Assembly: GCA_050289805.1 (NCBI GenBank)
Contig: JBNKGL010000009.1
Span: forward strand, 66,486 to 130,485
Reading direction: 5' to 3'
DNA: 64,000 bases
DNA from: JAUILA01 sp050289805
Lineage (GTDB): Bacteria > Bacteroidota > Bacteroidia > Cytophagales > Cyclobacteriaceae
Shown here: positions 8,102-17,194 of the stretch, piece by piece
Layout: each line of letters opens with the position of its first letter
Numbering within the stretch: position 1 is the first letter of the stretch
Notes under the pieces: model-generated
Told to the model about the DNA's origin: nothing
Database searches by the model: none
Seen by the model: only the letters and a program-made list of their open reading frames with translations
Made by a program: the position numbers and the translations under genes

Positions 8102-11100
8102 ATGCTCGACTCCATTATACGCTTCAGCCTAAAAAACAAACTCCTCATTTTTCTGATGATTTCAGGAATTGTGGGTTTCGGGGTTTTTGCGATCTATCAT
8201 ATTCCCATTGGCGCTGTACCGGATGTGACCAATAACCAGGTCCAGGTGCTCACAACATCACGGAGCCTTTCCACAGAAGATATTGAAAAGTATGTTACCT
8301 ATCCCGTGGAACTGGAGATGGCCAATTTACCCGGGGTAAAGGAAATTCGCTCCGTTTCTAAATTCGGATTGTCCGTTGTAACGGTGGTATTCGATGATGA
8401 TATGGATACCTATCTGCCCCGCCAACTGATAGCAGAAAAACTAAAAAGCGCTGAATCCATCATCCCTTCGGGGTTTGGGACCCCTGAAATGGGTCCTGTA
8501 ACCACCGGGTTAGGTGAAATTTATCAATATGTTCTGGATGTAAAACCAGAATTCATAGATCAATATTCGATTTCCGACCTGCGGACTATTCAGGACTGGG
8601 TAGTAAAGCGGCAGCTTTCCGGAATCCCGGGGGTCGTGGAGATCAATACCTGGGGAGGATACCTCAAGCAATATGAAGTTGCGATCAACCCTGAACGACT
8701 CCGATCGATGAACATAAGTTTGCTCGAGGTTTTCGATGTACTTCAAAAAAACAACAGCGTCGCGGGAGGCGGATACATCGAGAAGGGCGGTGAAAGTTAT
8801 TTTATACGTGGAGAAGGTCAGATCGAAACACTGGAAGATATCAGGAATATTGTGGTGACCATGCGGGCAGGAAATCCTGTTTACATACATGATATAGCGG
8901 ATGTTGGCTTTGGCAGTGCCGTACGTTTCGGGGCGATTACTGGTAATGGTGCCGGAGAAAAGGTGCTCGGCCAGGTAATGATGCTTAAGGACGCCAACTC
9001 CAAAGACGTAATTGAACGAGTTAAGCAACGGGTTGCGGAAATTCAGGAGAACCTGCCACCCGGTATTTTTATCAACCCCTTTCTTGAACGAAGCGTACTG
9101 ATTGAGAAAACCACCAATACCATTATTGAAAACCTGGTATTGGGCTGTCTGATTGTAATTTTCGTAGTTGTACTGCTCCTGGGTAATCTGCGGTCGGGCC
9201 TGATCGTTGCATCGATTATCCCGCTCAGTTTGCTCTTTGCGCTGGGGATGATGTATGTATTCGGGGTGGATGCAAACCTGATGAGCCTGGGAGCCATTGA
9301 TTTCGGCATCATCATCGACGGTGCTGTAATTATTGTGGAATATGTGGCGTATCGAATTTCTCAGAATACGGATGACCTGCTTTCATTAAACAGGAAAGAT
9401 CGCAGGCAGGCCATGGATGATGTTACCTACAATGCGACCTCCCGACTTATGAATTCAGCCATTTTTGGACAGCTGATTATCATCATTGTATTTATTCCCA
9501 TATTGTCCCTATCAGGCGTTGAAGGAAAGATGTTCCGCCCTATGGCACTTACCTTCAGTTTCGCATTGATCGGTACTATGCTCCTGTGTTTTACATATGT
9601 TCCGGTGATGGCGTCTTTGTTCATCAGACCGGGCAAACAATCTGATAAAAATATATCGAGGCGACTTATCCACTGGATTCAGCGGCAATATGAACCTGTA
9701 ATAAAATTCTCTCTGAAGCATAGAAAATTCGTATTGATCGCTGCTTCCGGCGCTCTTGTGATTACGGCGTATATCTTTTCTACCATGGGTGGTGAATTTG
9801 TTCCTACCCTTGATGAAGGGGACTTTGTAATTCAGCCAATTTTGAAAACAGGCACATCGCTGGAAAGGACCGTGGAGATCATGACAGATATCGAAAATAT
9901 ATTGAAAGAATTTCCGGAAGTAGATCAGGTAGTAACACGAATCGGAGCCGCGGAAGTACCAACTGATCCCATGTCGATGGAAGAATGTGATGTGATCATT
10001 ACGCTGTTGCCGAAGGACCAATGGGTGACCGCTGATACCAAGGACGGCCTGGCGGAATCATTTAAAGAAGCATTGCAGGTGTTGCCCGGTATTGATTACG
10101 AATTCACCCAACCCATTGAAATGCGTTTCAATGAACTCATCACCGGAGTTCGTGCCGACCTGGCCATCAAAATATTTGGTGAGGATCTGGATATGCTGAA
10201 TCAGCTGGCACAGCAAATCGAAGGCTTGATACAGGATGTTGAAGGTGCCTCGGATATCACCACTGAAAAGGTAATAGGATTACCACAGATGACCGTTAAG
10301 TATGACCGTGCCCGGATAGCACAGTACGGTTTAAATATCAGCGACCTGAATCAAATGGTTGCCCTCAGCTTTGCCGGATTAACAGCCGGGAGCATATATG
10401 AGGGTGAAAAGCAATTTGACCTGGTTATGCGTTTCCAGGGACGGTTCAGAAGGGATATTGATAATTTACGCAACCTGTATATCCCGCTTCCGGCTGGCGG
10501 TCAGATACCGCTCCGGGAAGTTGCCAATATTGAATATTCCAGTGGTCCGGCTAAAATTTCACGTGATGACACCCGCCGCAGAATCGTTGTAGGCGTGAAC
10601 GTGCGTAACCGTGACCTTGAATCTGTGGTTGAGGAAGTAAGTGCAATTATTCAGTCAAATGTTGAATTGCCGGTTGGTTATTCTATTACATATGGCGGAC
10701 AATTTGAAAACCTACAGTCGGCACGTGCCCGCTTAATGATTGCAGTTCCTGTCGCACTGTTATTGATTTTCATCCTTCTGTACCTTGCCTTCAACTCTAT
10801 CCGTGACGCGCTTATGGTATATAGCGCTATCCCTTTGTCGGCCGTTGGAGGTGTACTGCTATTATGGATCCGTGGAATGCCGTTCAGTATCAGTGCGGGA
10901 ATAGGTTTCATTGCACTCTTTGGAATTGCCGTACTTAACGGGATTGTCTTAATCGAACACTTTAAAAAATTAAAGGATGATGGTCACTCCGACTTGCGCC
11001 AGCGAATTATCAAAGGTACCAAGGAAAGGTTACGGCCTGTCTTACTCACAGCTTCGGCAGCTGCACTCGGATTTCTTCCTATGGCCGTGTCCGGATCTGC

Positions 11101-11230
11101 GGGTGCTGAAGTACAGAGGCCCCTGGCTACCGTTGTTATTGGCGGATTGATTTCGGCGACAATGCTGACTCTGATCGTCCTGCCGATCCTCTATTCCTAT
11201 TTTAACAAACCGCAGGATACACATGAATAG
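8102..11230 (+). CDS. Heavy-metal efflux RND transporter, CzcA/CusA family
   Basis: A 1042-residue inner-membrane proton/metal antiporter of the HME-RND family. It has an N-terminal membrane helix, two large periplasmic porter loops and twelve predicted membrane segments. The HME signature GAIDFGIIIDGAVIIVE carries Asp400, Asp406 and Glu413 at the proton-relay positions described for CzcA. The acidic pattern is of the divalent-cation (Co/Zn/Cd) or copper/silver type; I do not separate these with confidence. The stop overlaps the TolC gene by eight bases. Together with the TolC and adaptor genes it forms a complete tripartite pump, and a two-component system directly upstream probably regulates it. 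Confidence 0.95.
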   Translation: MLDSIIRFSLKNKLLIFLMISGIVGFGVFAIYHIPIGAVPDVTNNQVQVLTTSRSLSTEDIEKYVTYPVELEMANLPGVKEIRSVSKFGLSVVTVVFDDDMDTYLPRQLIAEKLKSAESIIPSGFGTPEMGPVTTGLGEIYQYVLDVKPEFIDQYSISDLRTIQDWVVKRQLSGIPGVVEINTWGGYLKQYEVAINPERLRSMNISLLEVFDVLQKNNSVAGGGYIEKGGESYFIRGEGQIETLEDIRNIVVTMRAGNPVYIHDIADVGFGSAVRFGAITGNGAGEKVLGQVMMLKDANSKDVIERVKQRVAEIQENLPPGIFINPFLERSVLIEKTTNTIIENLVLGCLIVIFVVVLLLGNLRSGLIVASIIPLSLLFALGMMYVFGVDANLMSLGAIDFGIIIDGAVIIVEYVAYRISQNTDDLLSLNRKDRRQAMDDVTYNATSRLMNSAIFGQLIIIIVFIPILSLSGVEGKMFRPMALTFSFALIGTMLLCFTYVPVMASLFIRPGKQSDKNISRRLIHWIQRQYEPVIKFSLKHRKFVLIAASGALVITAYIFSTMGGEFVPTLDEGDFVIQPILKTGTSLERTVEIMTDIENILKEFPEVDQVVTRIGAAEVPTDPMSMEECDVIITLLPKDQWVTADTKDGLAESFKEALQVLPGIDYEFTQPIEMRFNELITGVRADLAIKIFGEDLDMLNQLAQQIEGLIQDVEGASDITTEKVIGLPQMTVKYDRARIAQYGLNISDLNQMVALSFAGLTAGSIYEGEKQFDLVMRFQGRFRRDIDNLRNLYIPLPAGGQIPLREVANIEYSSGPAKISRDDTRRRIVVGVNVRNRDLESVVEEVSAIIQSNVELPVGYSITYGGQFENLQSARARLMIAVPVALLLIFILLYLAFNSIRDALMVYSAIPLSAVGGVLLLWIRGMPFSISAGIGFIALFGIAVLNGIVLIEHFKKLKDDGHSDLRQRIIKGTKERLRPVLLTASAAALGFLPMAVSGSAGAEVQRPLATVVIGGLISATMLTLIVLPILYSYFNKPQDTHE

Positions 11231-12440
11231 TTTGTGCAAATTTATACTGATCCTGATAGCATCTACACTGATGAGCCTTACGCTCCGGGCTCAGGATACC
11301 GTGATTCTTGAATTACCGGATATTCTGGATCTGGCGGTTCAAAATAATGCCAGCGTGCGCGCCAGTGCGCTTGAAGTTGACCGGCAACAGGAACTCGTAC
11401 GTCAGGGTTATAATTGGGATAAAACCGGTGTTTACTATCATTATGACGAAAATAATATTGCAGAAAACGGTTTTCCCATCAAGGTTTGGGGAGTCCGGCA
11501 ATCCTTCGCATTTCCCACAGTTTATAATGCCAGTAAACAGTCGCTCCTGGCCAATGTTACCCTCACACAGCATGAATATGAGCTTCGCATCTATGATCTG
11601 AAACGGGAAGTTTCAAAGGCATATTACCGACTGGGCTATTACAGTGAACTGCAAAAACGCTTTGTCTACCTGGATAGCCTCTATCGCAATTTCTCGACTG
11701 CCGCGCGCCGCAGATTCGAAACAGGTGAAAGCAATTATCTGGAGCGGATCACTTCGGAAGCTAAAATGAAGGAGGTTGAATTAATGCTGAATAAAAACAA
11801 GCAGGAATTATCTTCGGCACACCTGGAATTGCAGACGAGAATTCAATCGGACAGCCTCATCGGTATTCCTCAAAACAGTTTCCAAAAACAATTGGGACCG
11901 CGACAAACAGATTTCACAGTGCATCCGGGTATTCAGATTTGGAATGCATATGAAGAGATGGCAGACTGGCAGACACGTACGGCAAAAAATCAGCTTCTGC
12001 CCGATCTACAGCTTGCGTATTTCCAGGGCACTAATAACCAGCCCGAATCAAGGATTTACCAGGGGTTTGAAGTCGGCATTGCCGTGCCATTGCTCTATGG
12101 CACCCAGAAAGGAGAAATTCGTGCCGGCAGGATTCAGCAAAATATTTACTCGCGTCAAAAAGAGAACTACCTGATACAGCTTGAGTCTCAACGGCAGATA
12201 TTGGAGAATAAACTGCTTCAGATACAGGAATCTCTCAACTATTATGAAAATAACGGCCAAAGCCTGGCTCGCGAGATTCTCAGGGCTTCGGAACGAAGCT
12301 ACCAGGAAGGTGAAATAGATTATTTTCAGTTCATTCAGAGTATAGATAACGCGGTAAGGATCGAAATGACATACCTTGAAAGTTTGCTGAATTATAATCT
12401 CACTATTGTTGAATTGCAATATCTTACCATCAAACCATGA
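11223..12440 (+). CDS. TolC family outer-membrane channel of the metal RND pump
   Basis: A 405-residue protein with a signal peptide (cleavage near LRAQ) and long amphipathic helical stretches typical of outer membrane efflux proteins (OEP family). It starts inside the RND gene and ends with a four-base overlap with the adaptor gene, so stoichiometric co-expression is expected. The order pump-channel-adaptor differs from the common adaptor-first order. It is related in family, but probably not interchangeable, with the two other TolC proteins in this window. Confidence 0.9.
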   Translation: MNSLCKFILILIASTLMSLTLRAQDTVILELPDILDLAVQNNASVRASALEVDRQQELVRQGYNWDKTGVYYHYDENNIAENGFPIKVWGVRQSFAFPTVYNASKQSLLANVTLTQHEYELRIYDLKREVSKAYYRLGYYSELQKRFVYLDSLYRNFSTAARRRFETGESNYLERITSEAKMKEVELMLNKNKQELSSAHLELQTRIQSDSLIGIPQNSFQKQLGPRQTDFTVHPGIQIWNAYEEMADWQTRTAKNQLLPDLQLAYFQGTNNQPESRIYQGFEVGIAVPLLYGTQKGEIRAGRIQQNIYSRQKENYLIQLESQRQILENKLLQIQESLNYYENNGQSLAREILRASERSYQEGEIDYFQFIQSIDNAVRIEMTYLESLLNYNLTIVELQYLTIKP

Positions 12441-13549
12441 AAAACATCCCGTTTATATTACTCATACTATCTCTGGCTTCGTGCGGAGCCCCGGAAGAAC
12501 CAGCAAATTCCGAACCCGTTGAAAAAGTTTCCCGTACGGAGAACCTGAATTTTACAAAGGCGGATATTGCCGAAAAACATTTGGCGGTCATCAGGCCAAC
12601 GGATTTTAACTTCGGCGATTATGTACGGGCCAATGGATATATTGATGTTCCCCCGGAAGGCCGCGCATCTGTGAGTGCATTCTATGGTGGATATGTGAAA
12701 ATGCTGGAGCTGATTCCGGGCCAGGAGGTAAAAAAGGGTGATGTGCTTCTTTCACTGGAAAATCCGGAATACCTGGAAATGCAACAGAATTACCTGAGTG
12801 TTCTGGATCGGATGACCTACCTTTCGGATGATTATGAACGACAAAAAACCCTGCTTGCCGAAAACATTACATCCAAAAAATCATTTTTAAGAGCTGAATC
12901 TGAATACCTGAATGCACGGGCTGAACTTGAAGCGCTGCGACAAAAGCTCACCTTGCTAGGCATTTCATTGAATGAAGTGAAAAATGGGAATTTTACCCCC
13001 GTTGTTTATCTGAGATCTCCAATTTCAGGACATATCACCGAAGTACATGCTGCAAGGGGTCAATATCTCCCTCCTGCTCAGCCTGCTGTGAACATTGTAA
13101 ACACAGATCATATTCACCTCGAGCTTCAGGTTTTTGAAAAAGACCTCGTGAATATTAAAGTGGGTCAGTCTATACGGATGAGGCTTCCCTCAGGCGATGA
13201 CACGACAACCTATAAAGCTTCTGTTTACCTGGTAGGCAAAAATATCAGCGGGGAAAACAGGATTGCCCTGGTCCATGCACATCTCGATAATGAAGCAGAT
13301 GAGAAAAATCTAACCCCCGGAATGTATATCGAGTCGGATATTCTTATTTCCGAAGAAATTAAATCGGCCATTCCGTCGGAGGCGATCCGAAGAAATGGTG
13401 AACAGCTGTTTGTCTACGCTTCAAATGATGATGACTGGCCCAAAACATTTAATAAAGTGACTATTTCCACTGGAAAAGAAGCCGGAAACTACCGTGAGAT
13501 ACTTTCTGGTCTGGACCCGAATATGTGGATTCTGATAGGTGACATATAA
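12437..13549 (+). CDS. RND periplasmic adaptor (membrane fusion lipoprotein), CusB/CzcB-like
   Basis: A 370-residue adaptor. The lipobox LSLASC predicts a lipoprotein anchored in the inner membrane. A barrel-sandwich (lipoyl) half near YVKMLELIPGQEVKKG is followed by a coiled-coil hairpin around residues 115-160, then the second lipoyl half and beta-barrel domain. It would bridge the CzcA-type pump and the TolC channel. The ATG overlaps the TolC stop (ATGA). No N-terminal His-rich or Met-rich metal-binding extension is visible, so it is closer to a generic CzcB-like adaptor. The C-terminus ends abruptly at LIGDI after the membrane-proximal domain, slightly shorter than many homologues. Confidence 0.9.
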   Translation: MKNIPFILLILSLASCGAPEEPANSEPVEKVSRTENLNFTKADIAEKHLAVIRPTDFNFGDYVRANGYIDVPPEGRASVSAFYGGYVKMLELIPGQEVKKGDVLLSLENPEYLEMQQNYLSVLDRMTYLSDDYERQKTLLAENITSKKSFLRAESEYLNARAELEALRQKLTLLGISLNEVKNGNFTPVVYLRSPISGHITEVHAARGQYLPPAQPAVNIVNTDHIHLELQVFEKDLVNIKVGQSIRMRLPSGDDTTTYKASVYLVGKNISGENRIALVHAHLDNEADEKNLTPGMYIESDILISEEIKSAIPSEAIRRNGEQLFVYASNDDDWPKTFNKVTISTGKEAGNYREILSGLDPNMWILIGDI

Positions 13550-13618
13550 AAAATTTCAGGCTTTCATTAAACCTTTCTTTGTGACTGGCATCAAAGAGCC
13601 AAATCAAACAATGAAACT

Positions 13619-14485
13619 ATGAAAAAGTCAATTCACCTTACCCTCCGCCTGATGGGCATCCTGGTAGCAGCCACATACTTCACTGCATGTAATAATGATG
13701 AAGATGAAACCCAACTGGATACAAGTTCAGAAGATCTTGAGATCGTATCCGAGGCCAGCTTTTCAAACACGCTTGCAGATGAAGATCTTGAAATGGTAGA
13801 ACTCGTCACGGAAGCAAGCAGCACCACCGGAGGCAAAACGTATAACCACCACTTGCCTGAATGCGCTACAGTAACCCGTGATGCTGAAAACCATCAGGTA
13901 ATCATCGATTTTGGAGATGAATGTATAGGTCCGTTCGGACGTACCCGCAGCGGTAAAATAATTATTACCTATGGAGGAGAATTCAATGACCAAATGGCAA
14001 ATCGTGTTATTTCCTTTGATAATTATGTAGTAAATAACCGCGCTATCTCCGGAAGCATTGAACTGCGAAATTTCAACAGAAGCGAAGAAGGCTTCCTCAC
14101 CGCCACTCGGGCACTGGTTGGGTATACCGTAACTTATCCTGACGGCAACTCCGTTACTGTTAACGGCAGCACACTGAGAGAATGGATTGAGGGAGAAGGT
14201 GATGGTGATCCTACCACCAATGTTTTCAGACTTACGGGTGGTTATGAAGGGACTTCTACACGCGGTATACGATTTACACATACAATCACCGACCCTGTTA
14301 TCGCTAGGTTCGCATGTCGTGCCCAGGGTGGATTCTTAAGAACCGCCGGAATTATTGAAATGATCCGGTCTCATGAAAACGTAAGCAAACAACGAATCCG
14401 CACCATTCTGTATGGTGATGATATCTGTGACAATACAATCACCGTTATTATCAACGGAAGAGAGTTTACCATAACAGAGGAATAA
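13619..14485 (+). CDS. Hypothetical lipoprotein
   Basis: A 288-residue protein of unknown function. The signal peptide with lipobox AATYFTAC implies a lipidated periplasmic or outer-membrane protein. An acidic, Ser/Glu-rich linker of about 40 residues follows. The C-terminal part is rich in predicted beta strands, with four Cys residues (DECIG, RFACR, DDICD and an earlier PECAT) that could form disulfides. Similar lipoproteins are common in Bacteroidota, often near ECF sigma factor genes, and here an ECF sigma operon follows after a terminator. It begins about 70 bases after the metal adaptor gene, so it may be its own unit. Confidence 0.75.
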   Translation: MKKSIHLTLRLMGILVAATYFTACNNDEDETQLDTSSEDLEIVSEASFSNTLADEDLEMVELVTEASSTTGGKTYNHHLPECATVTRDAENHQVIIDFGDECIGPFGRTRSGKIIITYGGEFNDQMANRVISFDNYVVNNRAISGSIELRNFNRSEEGFLTATRALVGYTVTYPDGNSVTVNGSTLREWIEGEGDGDPTTNVFRLTGGYEGTSTRGIRFTHTITDPVIARFACRAQGGFLRTAGIIEMIRSHENVSKQRIRTILYGDDICDNTITVIINGREFTITEE

Positions 14486-14511
14486 GTATTCATTGAAACA
14501 GCGTTTCAAAA

Positions 14512-14543
14512 GGTGCCGGATTCTATTCCGGCACCCATTTTTT
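14512..14543 (+). terminator. Rho-independent terminator after the lipoprotein gene
   Basis: A nine-base-pair perfect stem (14512-14520 with 14527-14535), six-base loop and a T-run. It separates the lipoprotein gene from the sigma factor operon. Confidence 0.9.
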
Positions 14544-14550
14544 ATGTTTG
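14543..14550 (+). promoter_or_regulatory. Putative Bacteroidota -7 element for the ECF sigma operon
   Basis: TATGTTTG matches the TAnnTTTG consensus of Bacteroidota housekeeping promoters and lies 16 bases before the TTG start of the sigma factor gene, directly after the terminator T-run. No clear -33 TTTG partner is visible. Confidence 0.45.
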
Positions 14551-14566
14551 ACGAGAATTAAGACTT

Positions 14567-15085
14567 TTGTATAACGCAATATCCACCGGCAATTTTCGAG
14601 AGATCGTTCGTGAATACCAGGAACGGGTATATCATGTCATCCGAAAAATGGTGATTGATCATGATGATACGGATGACCTGGTACAGGAGGTATTTGTAAA
14701 GGTTTGGCAGAAGAGGGATAGCTTTAACGGGGACGCACAATTATATACCTGGATATACCGCATTGCTGTGAATGAGGCCCTGCAGCATCTCCGAAAGAAG
14801 AAACGCCAGCAACTTGTTTCCATCGATCAGGAAGATATGATGCTGGAGCGACAATTAAGAGCGGAGCTTTCTCTGGATGTGGATGAAGTGCAGTTTCAGC
14901 TTCAGAAAGCAATTGCGGAACTGCCGGATAAACAACGGGCTGTCTTTATCATGAAATATTATGATGAAGTACCCTACGAGGAAATGTCGAAGATAATGGG
15001 GGGTTCGGTAGGCGGACTGAAAGCCAGTTATCATCATGCTGTAAAAAAAATTGAAAATTCTTTAAAAGCCGGATTAAACCATTGA
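14567..15085 (+). CDS. ECF-type RNA polymerase sigma factor
   Basis: A 172-residue sigma-70 family factor of the extracytoplasmic-function type. Region 2 is visible as DDLVQEVFVKVW and LYTWIYRIAVNEAL. Region 4 contains the helix-turn-helix stretch DEVPYEEMSKIMGGS. The start is a TTG, since an in-frame TGA lies 18 bases upstream and no ATG precedes region 2. It heads an operon with a predicted anti-sigma-like membrane protein, a Spy-like periplasmic protein and an envelope protein, which suggests an envelope-stress regulon that controls itself. The target genes outside the operon cannot be read from here. Confidence 0.92.
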   Translation: MYNAISTGNFREIVREYQERVYHVIRKMVIDHDDTDDLVQEVFVKVWQKRDSFNGDAQLYTWIYRIAVNEALQHLRKKKRQQLVSIDQEDMMLERQLRAELSLDVDEVQFQLQKAIAELPDKQRAVFIMKYYDEVPYEEMSKIMGGSVGGLKASYHHAVKKIENSLKAGLNH

Positions 15086-15112
15086 CAACATTGTGCATCT
15101 AATACTCAGATC

Positions 15113-15559
15113 ATGGATAAGAATTTAAACGATATTGAAAAGAATCAGCCTTTTAAGGTTCCTGAAGGATATTTCGATAATCTCGAGGACCGCATTATGG
15201 CCCGGGTTGAGCAGGAACAAAATGAATCCCGTAAGAAACCGGTTATTCGGTTGAATAACTGGGTAAAATATGCAGTTGCTGCTTCCATTTCACTTCTGGC
15301 TATTTTCTTTATCCTTCAACCCGGCAATGACACGGATCCTACTGCGGCTGAAATTCTGGCGGAAATCCCGGAAGATGCCATTGTGGATTACCTGGCTTTT
15401 ACAGACATAACGTCTGATGAAATCATTGATGCAGCGTCATTCACCTTATCAGAAGCAGACAGCCTGCAGCCAGTCAATAACCTGGATCTCACCGTGGAAG
15501 AAATAGATCTTTTACTTGAAGAGTATAGTCTTTATGAACTGGATAGCAATAAGTTATAA
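15113..15559 (+). CDS. Small single-pass membrane protein, probable anti-sigma partner
   Basis: A 148-residue protein. A cytoplasmic N-terminal half of about 48 residues begins with a KVPEGYFDNLEDRI stretch often seen in Bacteroidota proteins encoded after ECF sigma factors. One membrane helix lies at residues 51-68, followed by an acidic periplasmic tail of 80 residues. It sits 27 bases after the sigma factor. Size, topology and position are those of an anti-sigma factor, but there is no zinc-binding HxxxCxxC motif, so the assignment rests on context. The periplasmic tail could be the sensor. Confidence 0.7.
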   Translation: MDKNLNDIEKNQPFKVPEGYFDNLEDRIMARVEQEQNESRKKPVIRLNNWVKYAVAASISLLAIFFILQPGNDTDPTAAEILAEIPEDAIVDYLAFTDITSDEIIDAASFTLSEADSLQPVNNLDLTVEEIDLLLEEYSLYELDSNKL

Positions 15560-15577
15560 AATATTAAATGCATAAAA

Positions 15578-16051
15578 ATGAAACATTTAGTCACACTTAT
15601 ACTGGCCCTCTTTCTTACCACAGCATTGGTAGCCCAGGAAGATGCAGCCCGACAAAAAATTGAAAGTGCCCGCATTGCACTCATCACCGAACGACTTGAG
15701 CTCACGCCGGATCAGGCAGAAAAATTCTGGCCTATTTATCGTGAATACCAGGAGAAAATGAACGGCCTGCGTCAGGAATTTCAGCAAGCCCGCGGAAATG
15801 TTCGTCGACAGGATCTCACCGAAGAGGAAAGTCAGCGCTTGCTGCAGCTCGGCATGAAAATGAAGGAGCAGCAGTTGGGGCTTGAGAAAACCTATTCCGA
15901 AAGGCTTACGCAGATCATTACCAGCCGACAGCTGCTGGCACTCAGAAAGGCCGAGGATGATTTCAGGAGGATGTTGCTGGAGCGTCTTGAAAAACGACGG
16001 GAAATGCAGCAGCGTTTACAAAATCGCAAGGATCAGGTTGACAATCAATAA
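15578..16051 (+). CDS. Spy/CpxP-like periplasmic protein
   Basis: A 157-residue secreted helical protein with a signal peptide ending near LVAQ. Mature residues are almost entirely charged helices with an LTPDQAEKFWPIY motif, a variant of the LTxxQ repeat of Spy/CpxP chaperones, and a second LTEEESQRLL element. In E. coli such proteins bind unfolded proteins in the periplasm and feed back on stress signalling. In Bacteroidota relatives are often annotated as sensors of ECF sigma factors. Here it is third in the sigma operon, 18 bases after the anti-sigma-like gene, which fits a feedback role. Confidence 0.8.
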   Translation: MKHLVTLILALFLTTALVAQEDAARQKIESARIALITERLELTPDQAEKFWPIYREYQEKMNGLRQEFQQARGNVRRQDLTEEESQRLLQLGMKMKEQQLGLEKTYSERLTQIITSRQLLALRKAEDDFRRMLLERLEKRREMQQRLQNRKDQVDNQ

Positions 16052-17146
16052 TTGTTACAATATATAACATTCCGATTCCCCCTGAGGAACGCCTTAATGA
16101 CAGGCGTTCTTCTTGCATTCATACCGTTTTTCGGAATGACACAGGAACGGTCTGCCCTGGATTCACTGTATGATGAACTTGAAGTAATGTTTGAGGATGC
16201 AGATCTTCCTGTCGGATTACTTGAGAAAGCAGATAGCCTGATGCAGTTAATGGATCTTAAATATCATAGTATTGGGTTGCGAACAGGCTATATGAGCAAT
16301 GTGCTAACGGCGGGCAGAGATCTGGGTATAGATCAGCATGGATTTAATACCGGGCTTTCCTACTTTCATCCGTCCGGTATGTATGCGGATTTTGCAGGTT
16401 ACTGGAACAGCGAATATGATCCCACCTACTACCTGACCAACCTGGGGATAGGTTACTGGCATAATTTCAATAATCATTGGACCGTCAGTATCGGCCATGA
16501 TTTCATGCTTTATGATGAAAAAATTGATTTCCTATTTGATAAATCAGCCCGTGCATCGGTCTTTTACCAACGCAAAAACTGGGAAGCAGGACTGGATTAC
16601 CGGTATTTATATGGTCAGGAAAAGGCAAACCGCCTTGTGGGAATTTTCAATGGACGTATCAACTGGAAAAATGTAGGGTTCATTGACAGAATCACTTTGA
16701 TCCCGGGAGCCACTATACAATACGGTAATTCTGATGTTCTGTATTACCGTCAGTCTGAGACACCATTACAGGATCTTTACAGGGTTCTTAGGGAAGGCTC
16801 CTATCCTCCCCTGACAGATCGGGAATTTGTGAAACTCAGTTATATGATCTACCAGGGCTATGATCTGCGGGCTTATCAATTTTTAAGAGAAAAAGGCTTC
16901 ACTAACGGTGAAATTCAGAAGCTTTACAATGATTACGAATCAAACCTGCTGGTATCCGATAATTCGTATGGCGTAATGAACATTGCGCTTAACGCAGCAC
17001 TATCCATCAGCGAAAAAAACTGGAACCTGTTTATCAATTATACCTATAATTTCCCACAGGCATTACCCGGTGAAACTTATGAATATCCGAAGAACGACTA
17101 TGTAAGCATCTCCCTGATGTATACGTTTCTTTGGGCAGCAAAATAA
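16052..17146 (+). CDS. Hypothetical outer-membrane/secreted protein of the ECF operon
   Basis: A 364-residue protein of unrecognised family. After a signal peptide (cleavage near GMTQ) comes a short helical segment. A long stretch of alternating aromatic and polar residues follows, with repeated tyrosine-rich strands (for example GLSYFHPSGMYADF and FINYTYNFP), consistent with an outer-membrane beta-barrel. The start used is a TTG directly after the previous stop, which gives an Arg-containing signal n-region. An ATG at 16097 is an alternative but would leave no positive charge before the hydrophobic core. It is last gene of the sigma operon and no function is assigned. Confidence 0.72.
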   Translation: MLQYITFRFPLRNALMTGVLLAFIPFFGMTQERSALDSLYDELEVMFEDADLPVGLLEKADSLMQLMDLKYHSIGLRTGYMSNVLTAGRDLGIDQHGFNTGLSYFHPSGMYADFAGYWNSEYDPTYYLTNLGIGYWHNFNNHWTVSIGHDFMLYDEKIDFLFDKSARASVFYQRKNWEAGLDYRYLYGQEKANRLVGIFNGRINWKNVGFIDRITLIPGATIQYGNSDVLYYRQSETPLQDLYRVLREGSYPPLTDREFVKLSYMIYQGYDLRAYQFLREKGFTNGEIQKLYNDYESNLLVSDNSYGVMNIALNAALSISEKNWNLFINYTYNFPQALPGETYEYPKNDYVSISLMYTFLWAAK

Positions 17147-17148
17147 AA

Positions 17149-17173
17149 AAGGGGCAGCCGCTGCCGCCCCTTT
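17149..17173 (-). terminator. Terminator for the HdeD-like gene
   Basis: A GC-rich hairpin with a three-base bulge, followed on the minus strand by a run of T residues. It lies between the convergent sigma operon and HdeD-like gene and may stop both. Confidence 0.7.
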
Positions 17174-17194
17174 GAATGCTTTGAATGCTTTGGG

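Noticed and set aside
17171..17188. Tandem TTTGAATGC repeat next to the HdeD-like stop
   Set aside because: Only two copies of nine bases, just after a hairpin; too short to call a repeat array or regulatory element.
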